A stretch of DNA of 6,295 bases from an uncultured Lachnospiraceae bacterium (lineage in GTDB: Bacteria; Bacillota; Clostridia; Lachnospirales; Lachnospiraceae): assembly GCA_910585935.1 (NCBI GenBank), contig CAJUHN010000237.1, forward strand, positions 1-6,295, in the 5' to 3' direction. Positions within the stretch are counted from its first letter, which is position 1. Every line of letters starts with the position of its first letter. Under the pieces are notes generated by a model that searched no databases, had not been told where the DNA came from, and saw only the letters and a list, made by a program, of their open reading frames with translations. The translations under genes were made by a program, and so were the position numbers. Of this stretch, positions 1 through 5,182 are shown in pieces.

Positions 1-3
1 AAA

Positions 4-939
4 ATGAACAGAGAATTATGAATAAAAGATATAATAGGAAAAGTATTAGAATCAGAAGGATTTTCTTATATAGGAAGGGAGTTACAACCTAAAGAATTTT
101 TTTATATAGGGGAAGGAACATCACGGTTTCAAAGAAAAGTAAAAAATAGCAAGGGAGAAACGATAAAACAGACAGTTTCTTTACAAGACCATAGATACTG
201 TAAAGAGATATTTTTAAATTTTTATTCAACAGCAGCAGGACATATACTTTATCGAATTGACGATTTTGTTCCAGATTGTAATTCAGATGGACTATATTTT
301 GAAACAGAGGAAGAATATCAGAAAGCCATAGAACAATTTGCAAATATTTTGGTAGAATATGGACTTCCTTTTTTAGAAAAGATAAAAGAGCCAATCCTAA
401 AGTATTATTTAACTGATAAAGATGAGGAAACACTATTTTTTGAACATGAAAAATTAGTCAATCAGATGATAGAACGAGAAAAAATAAAGATAGAGGAATT
501 GGATGTAGAGGGAGTAATCGAATATATAGAAAGAAAGATAGAAGAAGAAAAAGAAAAACCATTTGAAGAAGTAAAAAGGTTATTATTAGAATTAAGTGCG
601 TTATTTGGAGCAGTAGTAAATCAGTATTATTCTTGTCAATGGTATTTGAAAGAAAATTGTGGCTGCCTATTAAAATTCTTAAATTCCCAAAATGATAAAG
701 ATACCATGTGTATTCTAAGCAAGTTATATCGGAAATGGAAAAATGTAAGACCAGAAGAGGAAAGAAAAGAAGAAAATGAGCGTCTGCTTAGATGGAAAAA
801 GAAAAAAATAAAAAAGGAAGAAAAAGACGATAATCCTAAGCATTTGTTTATGAATTTAGGAGAAACTGTTTTACCTACCCTAAAAGAAGAATTATTAAAA
901 GAATATAAGTTATGTACACAGTCAAGCAAAGACTATTAG
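4..939 (+). pseudogene. Unknown Lys/Glu-rich protein with a disrupted 5' end
   Basis: The frame ending in TAG at 937-939 is open back to base 22 (about 305 codons), and its product looks like a real protein throughout. It has no ATG, GTG or TTG until a TTG at 349, which lacks a ribosome binding site and would discard about a third of the protein. Two repairs are plausible. The ATG at 4 is in frame but meets TGA at 19-21, which would be a tryptophan codon after one base change. Alternatively, the ATG at 18 joins the frame if one A is removed from the A run at 24-27, giving MNKDIIGKVLESEGF. The N-terminal part (GF, YIG, FQRKV, FLNFYSTAAGHILYRIDDF, then LPFLEKI) loosely recalls DUF4304-like or immunity-type proteins. 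The rest is charged helix with a lysine-rich stretch near 790-830. I do not recognise the family. An unusual start or a sequencing error would make it a live gene. Confidence 0.6.
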
Positions 940-967
940 AATAGAAATTAAAAAAAGAAAAAAGATT

Positions 968-1019
968 AACCATATTTTTTAAAAAAGGTTTATTTTAAAA
1001 GGAAAATATGGTTTATTTT
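968..1019 (+). terminator. AT-rich hairpin terminator after the first gene
   Basis: The arms aaccatatttt (968-978) and aaaatatggtt (1003-1013) are perfect 11-base complements around a 24-base AT-rich loop. A short T-rich run follows (tatttttg). The position, 29 bases after the TAG stop, fits an intrinsic terminator. The stem contains only three G-C pairs, so efficiency is uncertain. Confidence 0.55.
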
Positions 1020-1099
1020 TGCATAAAAATAAAAGAAATAAAATGAATAATATTGACATTTTTAAAAATGATAGATAGGAGAAATATATTTCATCATGA

Positions 1100-1240
1100 T
1101 ATAAAAAAGGTGATAAACCAAAATATTTATGTTTTAAAGATGACGGAAATATAAAAAAAAGTAAAATTAAGATGTTTCTATATTATGATGAAAAGAAGTA
1201 TACAAAGAGAAAAGAGTATAAATTCATTGCCTTAACTTAA
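1100..1240 (+). pseudogene. Decayed C-terminal remnant of a BspA-like repeat protein
   Basis: A frame without a start codon, opening after TGA at 1097-1099, ends KKYTKRKEYKFIALT and stops at TAA 1238-1240. The intact repeat protein downstream ends EKYAKRKGYKFIPLL. At the DNA level, bases 1196-1228 match 2462-2494 with two differences in 33, in the same reading frame and at the same distance from the stop. The upstream part of the open stretch (YLCFKDDGNIKKSKIK) does not show the 23-residue repeat, so only the terminal cap is clearly homologous. I read it as the tail of a deleted or decayed paralogue. It could instead be the end of a different protein that shares this cap. Confidence 0.5.
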
Positions 1241-1323
1241 AATGATATTAGGAATAAGAAAAAACATTTTAACTAAATTAAAATAAAATCTAATGAAAAG
1301 ATATATTGTTGGTTAAACAGAAG

Positions 1324-1328
1324 AGGAG
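1324..1328 (+). promoter_or_regulatory. Ribosome binding site for the BspA-like gene
   Basis: AGGAG lies 11 bases before the ATG at 1340, a slightly long but acceptable spacing. No convincing -35/-10 pair was found upstream. A TATATT at 1302-1307 has only a poor -35 partner. Confidence 0.6.
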
Positions 1329-1339
1329 AGTAAAATAGT

Positions 1340-2506
1340 ATGGAATATTTTGATATCAAAAGTGGAGAATGGATAGAAGAAGAATGTGTAGAGGAAAACG
1401 GTTTTGTAGTAAATACAAAGGGAGAATTAGTAAAATATAAAGATTTTGATAATCATGTAATAATTCCTAGAGAAGTAAAGGGAATACCAGTTACTTCTAT
1501 TGGAGATGGAATATTCTATTTTAGTGGAGGGTATGCATTTTATGGCTGCGATAATTTGGTCAGTGTTATAATTCCTGATAGTATCACGTCGATTGGAAAT
1601 TCAGCTTTTAGTTTTTGCAAAAACTTAACTAGCATTACAATTTCTAATAGTGTAACTTCTATTGGAGATTCTGCCTTTAGAGGGTGTAGAAGTTTAATTG
1701 ATATTATTATATCTGATAGTGTAACTTTTATTGGAAAAGAAACATTTCAAGGCTGTAGCAGCTTAACGAATGTTAGGATACCAGCCAGTGTAACTTTTAT
1801 TGGAGAGGGTGCATTTTCTAGTTGTTTTCAATTAAAAGATATTATAGTGGATAAAGAGAATGTAACATTTATAAATATAGATGGAGTTTTATTTGATAAA
1901 CAGCAACATGCTTTACTTTTTTATCCAGTAGAAAAACAAGATATTTCTTATATTATTCCAGATGGAGTAAAAATAATAGGAAACTCGGCATTTTATAATT
2001 GTTATAATTTAAAAAATATTACACTTCCTGATACGATAACAAGGATTGGGGAATGTGCATTTGAGAATTGCTTCCATTTAACAAAGATAACCATACCAGC
2101 TAGTGTGACAACAATAGGAGAAAGAGCCTTTACCAGTTGTTATGATTTAAAAGATATTAGTTTATCAGAAGGGATAACAACGATAGGAAGAATGGCATTT
2201 TCATGTTGTGACAATTTAACCAGAATCACGATTCCGAATGGTGTAACATACATAGGAACATATGCATTTTCAGATTGTAGAAATTTAAGAAGTATCACCA
2301 TACCAGCTAGTGTAAAATCCATAGAAATTTACACTTTTTGGGGATGCGATAATTTAGAATCCATTTCTATTTATAATGATAATATTGATATAGATGAAAT
2401 GAATATATTAGGAGATAGAGAAAAAACAACCATATATGCTCATAAAGGTTCAACAACAGAAAAGTATGCAAAGAGAAAAGGGTATAAATTCATTCCATTG
2501 TTATAA
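1340..2506 (+). CDS. BspA-like leucine-rich repeat (LRR_5) protein
   Basis: This 388-residue protein is built from treponemal/BspA-type leucine-rich repeats, which form a solenoid used for binding proteins or surfaces. Residues 20-58 are a lead-in (VIIPREVKGIPVTSIG). Repeats of exactly 23 residues start at 66, 89, 112, 135 and 158, and again at 217, 240, 263, 286, 309 and 332. The pattern is AFxxCxxLxxIxIPxSVTxIGxx. A 36-residue island (about 181-216, IDGVLFDKQQHALLFYP) separates the blocks, as in many BspA-like proteins. Residues 363-388 form a typical end cap (TTIYAHKGSTTEKYAKRKGY). Each repeat has a cysteine at position 5, giving a ladder of eleven. No signal peptide, membrane segment or sorting signal is visible, so a cytoplasmic location is the simplest reading, unlike classical surface BspA. 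All arginines are AGA or AGG. The partner is unknown. Confidence 0.93.
   Translation: MEYFDIKSGEWIEEECVEENGFVVNTKGELVKYKDFDNHVIIPREVKGIPVTSIGDGIFYFSGGYAFYGCDNLVSVIIPDSITSIGNSAFSFCKNLTSITISNSVTSIGDSAFRGCRSLIDIIISDSVTFIGKETFQGCSSLTNVRIPASVTFIGEGAFSSCFQLKDIIVDKENVTFINIDGVLFDKQQHALLFYPVEKQDISYIIPDGVKIIGNSAFYNCYNLKNITLPDTITRIGECAFENCFHLTKITIPASVTTIGERAFTSCYDLKDISLSEGITTIGRMAFSCCDNLTRITIPNGVTYIGTYAFSDCRNLRSITIPASVKSIEIYTFWGCDNLESISIYNDNIDIDEMNILGDREKTTIYAHKGSTTEKYAKRKGYKFIPLL
1535..1879 (+). repeat. Five 69-bp coding repeats (block A)
   Basis: Five consecutive 69-base units encode the first block of 23-residue leucine-rich repeats, starting at 1535, 1604, 1673, 1742 and 1811. No unit is longer or shorter than 69 bases. 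The last unit diverges in its second half (VDKENVTFINI) as it runs into the island. Confidence 0.85.
1988..2401 (+). repeat. Six 69-bp coding repeats (block B)
   Basis: Six consecutive 69-base units start at 1988, 2057, 2126, 2195, 2264 and 2333. Units share DNA words such as ataccagctagtgt (near 2095 and 2302, with a close copy near 1790 in block A). This suggests internal duplication or gene conversion. The final unit decays after its first half into the C-terminal cap. Confidence 0.85.
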
Positions 2507-2613
2507 AAAACTATTTTAAATTTCTCAAATAAGAAATACCTAAAAATTAGTCCTATATATTTTCTACCGTTTTATTATTTCTTTAGTTTTTTTACTATTC
2601 CAATAGACAAAAA

Positions 2614-2644
2614 ATATTATTCCGAAAGCGTTGATATTATTCCG
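2614..2644 (+). promoter_or_regulatory. Direct repeat at the fic promoter, candidate operator
   Basis: The 11-base word atattattccg occurs at 2614-2624 and again at 2634-2644, a period of exactly 20 bases (about two helical turns). The second copy overlaps the end of the -35 box and enters the promoter spacer. The first lies just upstream of the -35. The layout suits a repressor or autoregulator binding two sites on one face of the helix. The Fic protein has its own helix-turn-helix, making it one candidate. Regulation itself is inferred. Confidence 0.45.
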
Positions 2645-2659
2645 TCAATAGGATATACT
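2631..2659 (+). promoter_or_regulatory. Sigma-A-type promoter for the Fic gene
   Basis: TTGATA (2631-2636), a 17-base spacer and TATACT (2654-2659) form a near-consensus promoter. Transcription would start near 2666, leaving a leader of about 19 bases that contains the ribosome binding site AGAGGT (2671-2676), eight bases before the ATG at 2685. The gap from 2507 to 2613 holds only AT-rich sequence with no gene and no good terminator. Confidence 0.7.
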
Positions 2660-2684
2660 ACTATTTGAAAAGAGGTAAAAATTT

Positions 2685-3578
2685 ATGTATATGACAGTGA
2701 AACAGGCATCAGAAAAATGGGGAATTTCAGATAGAAGAGTTCGTACATTATATTCGGAAGGCAAGATTTCAGGTGTTATCCGTGAAGGACGTAATTGGAG
2801 GATTCCATTAGATGCGAGAAAACCAGAAGACAGTCGATATAAGACGGCTGAAAACCTTCTTACAGTGATTGATAAGAAAAAACTTGCTCTAGATTCTAAA
2901 CGTCCTTTGACAGAAGGAGAAGTTGAACGGTTGACAGAGGAATTTGTAGTTGAATATACATACAATTCCAATGCAATTGAAGGAAACACACTAACTCTTC
3001 GTGAAACAGATATGGTATTACGTGGATTAACGATTGCCCAGAAGCCACTGAAAGATCATATGGAGGCAGTTGGACATAAGGAAGCCTTTGATTTTTTGAG
3101 AGAATTAGTAAAAGAACAGGTGATATTATCGGAGAGTATCATTAAACAGATTCATTATCTGGTATTAGCAGATAAAAAAGATGACAGGGGGATTTATAGA
3201 AGAGTGCCTATAAGAATTATGGGTGCAAAGCATGAGCCTGTGCAGCCATATCTGATTCAACCTAAAATGGAGCGATTATTAGAAGATTATAGAAATAGTA
3301 CAGAACATATTATTCCCCGACTTGCACGATTTCATATTGAATTTGAGGGAATTCACCCTTTTATTGATGGAAATGGTCGAACGGGGCGGCTGCTTGTAAA
3401 TTTGGAATTGATGAAAGCAGGATTTCCACCCATTGATATTAAATTTACAGATAGGATTGCTTATTATAATGCTTTTGATGAATATTATATCAAACATAAC
3501 CTTGGCGCAATGGAAAAACTGTTTACAGGATATGTAAATGCGAGATTGGATAGTTATCTGAAAATGTTGGAAGAATAA
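2685..3578 (+). CDS. Fic-domain protein (probable AMPylator) with N-terminal HTH
   Basis: Fic enzymes usually transfer AMP from ATP to a hydroxyl side chain of a target protein. This 297-residue protein has the full catalytic motif HPFIDGNGRTGR (residues 224-235, catalytic His224). The preceding flap region (about 169-195, YRRVPIRIMG) is also present. A class II inhibitory motif, SNAIEGN (95-101), matches (S/T)xxxE(G/N); Glu99 should block productive ATP binding until relieved. Residues 1-45 (MTVKQASEKWGISDRRVRTL, then IREGRNWRIP) look like a MerR/excisionase-type helix-turn-helix, so it may bind DNA. The first ATG is favoured over the ATG at 2691 by spacing to AGAGGT. It has its own promoter and terminator, and no separate antitoxin gene lies next to it. 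CGN arginine codons are common, unlike in the upstream repeat gene, hinting at different origin. The target is unknown. Confidence 0.93.
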   Translation: MYMTVKQASEKWGISDRRVRTLYSEGKISGVIREGRNWRIPLDARKPEDSRYKTAENLLTVIDKKKLALDSKRPLTEGEVERLTEEFVVEYTYNSNAIEGNTLTLRETDMVLRGLTIAQKPLKDHMEAVGHKEAFDFLRELVKEQVILSESIIKQIHYLVLADKKDDRGIYRRVPIRIMGAKHEPVQPYLIQPKMERLLEDYRNSTEHIIPRLARFHIEFEGIHPFIDGNGRTGRLLVNLELMKAGFPPIDIKFTDRIAYYNAFDEYYIKHNLGAMEKLFTGYVNARLDSYLKMLEE

Positions 3579-3660
3579 AAATATAACAGAGATGTTATCT
3601 ATTTGAAAGTCAAAATAAATGAAATAAAGAAATCCATAACCATACAAAAAGTATATTTTT

Positions 3661-3690
3661 CGAGCTGTCATTTAGACAGTTCGTTTTTTT
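3661..3690 (+). terminator. Strong intrinsic terminator after the Fic gene
   Basis: The arms cgagctgtc (3661-3669) and gacagttcg (3675-3683) form a nine-pair stem with one G-U pair and a five-base loop. Seven T residues follow (3684-3690). This is a textbook rho-independent terminator 82 bases past the stop, and it reads only rightward. Confidence 0.9.
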
Positions 3691-3759
3691 AGTTTTCGCT
3701 TATAGCACGATAATAAATTTATATTTCCTGCTCCCCCAAAAAAAATTTAGACCCAGAAC

Positions 3760-3785
3760 GCTCAATTAAATATATAATTTTGAGC
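3760..3785. repeat. Imperfect 26-bp palindrome, possible operator
   Basis: The perfect outer arms gctcaa (3760-3765) and ttgagc (3780-3785) flank a 14-base AT-only centre that is partly symmetric. It spans the -10 box of the putative leftward promoter at 3769-3774. It could be an operator or simply a chance AT-rich palindrome. Confidence 0.3.
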
Positions 3786-3796
3786 CAGACTGTCAA
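3769..3796 (-). promoter_or_regulatory. Possible leftward promoter
   Basis: On the minus strand, TTGACA (3796-3791), a 16-base spacer and TATATT (3774-3769) make a good match to the sigma-A consensus. No leftward gene is visible before the Fic gene, so the product could be an antisense or small RNA, or the match could be chance in AT-rich DNA. Confidence 0.3.
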
Positions 3797-4094
3797 CATT
3801 AATCTATTAATTTTCTTTATTGAAACAATAAGACTTTATATAATACATAATACCTATAGAATTAAAATCTAGATCTAAAAGGTAAACCATTACTACAATT
3901 ATACCATTACAAATCCATAACCTTCACTACATAAACTAAAAAAATAAACAAAATAATATAGGAAATATTATTTATTAAAAAATCGTAAATATGATATTTA
4001 AAAAATGGAAAAAAAAGTATATAATACAAATAAACTCAAAAAAGGAATGTTTCTCTTTAAATTGGAAAGTCTGTTAAAAACCAGAAAAACTAGA

Positions 4095-4123
4095 TTGACA
4101 GAGAAAATGATACATGATAATGT
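4095..4123 (+). promoter_or_regulatory. Strong extended -10 promoter for the rhomboid operon
   Basis: The site has a consensus TTGACA (4095-4100), a 17-base spacer and TAATGT (4118-4123). The spacer ends in TGA, which supplies the extended -10 TG. The expected start point is near 4130, about 25 bases before the ATG at 4155. This supports the start at 4155 over the upstream in-frame ATG at 4005, which would lie outside this transcript. Confidence 0.65.
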
Positions 4124-4142
4124 TTTTTTATTAGAAAGGAAT

Positions 4143-4147
4143 GGAGG
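4143..4147 (+). promoter_or_regulatory. Ribosome binding site that fixes the rhomboid start
   Basis: GGAGG, inside ggagggg, sits seven bases before the ATG at 4155 and is near ideal. The in-frame ATG at 4005 has only A/T-rich sequence ahead of it and no purine-rich site. Confidence 0.85.
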
Positions 4148-4154
4148 GGTCTAT

Positions 4155-5174
4155 ATGAATGTAAAGCAGTTAGAAGAGATGTTACTGCAGGCACAATTCA
4201 CTTTACTTCGGTCAAACGTGAAGGAAATCAACATGTATTATAGAATCTATGGAAGAAGTATTTATATCTTTCATGTCTGTGATTTTTCTATGGGTATGAC
4301 AATAGAGCCTGCCCAATTTCAGAATATCACACGCCAGATAGAGTGGAAATTTTATGACCAAGGATATCAGGAAATTAATCGTTTATCTTTAATAATAACA
4401 AATGATATCAACTGGGTGAAACCTATTATAGAGATAGATAAATCTCTATGGATCGTGGATGCGAAAAAAAGTAAATTGATTATCTTTGAAAATCAACCAT
4501 CTGATTTTTTATCGATTCGGAAGGCATTAGAATCTTTACTAGATGGAAATGTTGTAGAGCATCATAAAAAAACATGGAAATATATCTCTTTCATGAACAC
4601 TATTTTAATAGCTATCAATATTCTGGTATTTTTAATCACAGAGTGGTTAGGAGATACAACAGACGGCAGATTTTTGGCAAAAGTTGGAGCTATGTATATG
4701 CCCTATATTATACAAAAGGGAGAATTTTATCGAATTTTTACTTCTATGTTTCTGCATTTTGGCATTAGCCATTTGACAGGAAATATGGTAACATTATTAG
4801 TACTGGGAGATAACCTAGAAAGAGCAGTTGGAAAGTGGAAGTATTTGATTATTTATATAGGAAGCGGGTTAGGAGCTGGTATGACTTCTGTCCTCTTTAA
4901 TTGGATTACAGGTCAGATGAATGTAGTAGCAGCAGGTGCATCAGGAGCGGTTTTCGGTGTGATAGGAGCATTATTTTATATAACCTTACAGAACAAAGGA
5001 AAATTAGAAAACTTGACAGCACCTAAAATGAGTGTTTTAATTCTTTTTGTTTTATATAGTGGGTTCACAACATCTGGAACAGATAATGCTGCTCACATAG
5101 GAGGTTTATTCTTTGGAATTTTAATCGCGATTGTATTATGCACGACTATGAAAAAAACAGCAGAAAGGAAATAA
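4155..5174 (+). CDS. Rhomboid family intramembrane serine protease
   Basis: Rhomboids cleave membrane proteins within or near their transmembrane helices. This 339-residue version begins with a soluble, presumably cytoplasmic domain (about 1-140) that I do not recognise. About six membrane helices follow, near 143-163, 194-218, 227-249, 255-278, 293-306 and 312-331. Catalytic Ser263 lies in GASGAVFG and catalytic His314 in NAAHIGG. The supporting HxxxN pair is His206/Asn210 in HLTGN, preceded by the typical YRIFTSMFLH. All expected active-site residues are present, so it should be active. An in-frame extension to the ATG at 4005 would add 50 lysine-rich residues, but it lacks a ribosome binding site and precedes the likely promoter. 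The gene shares one base with the next gene (taATG). Its substrate cannot be told from the sequence. Confidence 0.92.
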   Translation: MNVKQLEEMLLQAQFTLLRSNVKEINMYYRIYGRSIYIFHVCDFSMGMTIEPAQFQNITRQIEWKFYDQGYQEINRLSLIITNDINWVKPIIEIDKSLWIVDAKKSKLIIFENQPSDFLSIRKALESLLDGNVVEHHKKTWKYISFMNTILIAINILVFLITEWLGDTTDGRFLAKVGAMYMPYIIQKGEFYRIFTSMFLHFGISHLTGNMVTLLVLGDNLERAVGKWKYLIIYIGSGLGAGMTSVLFNWITGQMNVVAAGASGAVFGVIGALFYITLQNKGKLENLTAPKMSVLILFVLYSGFTTSGTDNAAHIGGLFFGILIAIVLCTTMKKTAERK

Positions 5175-5182
5175 TGGTCATG
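5164..5182 (+). promoter_or_regulatory. Coupled start site of the flavodoxin/SCP2 gene
   Basis: The site AAAGGA (5164-5169) precedes two in-frame ATGs, at 5174 (4-base gap) and 5180 (10-base gap). The rhomboid stop TAA (5172-5174) overlaps the first ATG, the classic layout for translational re-initiation. An earlier in-frame ATG at 5138 lies deep in the rhomboid gene without a ribosome binding site and is unlikely. Confidence 0.65.

Larger units (their letters stand above)
3691..4094. other. Long AT-rich intergenic region without a convincing gene
   Basis: No protein-like frame with a ribosome binding site was seen on either strand. The in-frame extension of the rhomboid gene back to an ATG at 4005 begins inside this stretch, but it has no ribosome binding site. 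The only notable structures are a possible leftward promoter and an imperfect palindrome at 3760-3796. A C-rich word (ctcccccaaaa, near 3731) reads as a purine-rich ribosome-binding-like word on the minus strand, without a start codon behind it. Confidence 0.6.

Noticed and set aside
19..21. TGA read as tryptophan (alternative genetic code), since no gene here ends in TGA
   Set aside because: The other four genes encode tryptophan with TGG and contain no in-frame TGA. Five genes lacking a TGA stop is unremarkable in AT-rich DNA, so the standard code with a broken gene start is simpler.
1068..1157. Short 29-codon frame from the ATG at 1068 (MIDRRNIFHH)
   Set aside because: The preceding bases lack a ribosome binding site, the frame is short and AT-driven, and it lies beside a decayed gene end in another frame.
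1535..2401. 69-bp periodic repeats considered as a CRISPR or tandem satellite array
   Set aside because: The units are contiguous, degenerate and wholly in frame within a leucine-rich repeat protein. There are no unique spacers.
2531..2583. Possible terminator after the BspA-like gene (aagaaata with tatttctt)
   Set aside because: The stem is eight pairs with one G-C and a 37-base loop. It is indistinguishable from chance in this AT-rich gap.
3583..3598. Hairpin ataaca-gaga-tgttat just after the Fic stop
   Set aside because: The six-pair AT-rich stem has no T tract. The strong terminator at 3661-3690 does the job.
3279..3671. Long minus-strand frame antisense to the Fic gene
   Set aside because: It is a mirror of the well-supported Fic coding sequence, with a low-complexity product and no ribosome binding site. 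The same applies to the minus-strand frames over the first gene and the repeat gene.
5138..5173. Upstream ATG at 5138 as the start of the flavodoxin/SCP2 gene
   Set aside because: It would add 12 residues (MHDYEKNSRKEI) translated from the rhomboid 3' end, has no ribosome binding site, and the flavodoxin-like strand begins right after the ATGs at 5174/5180.
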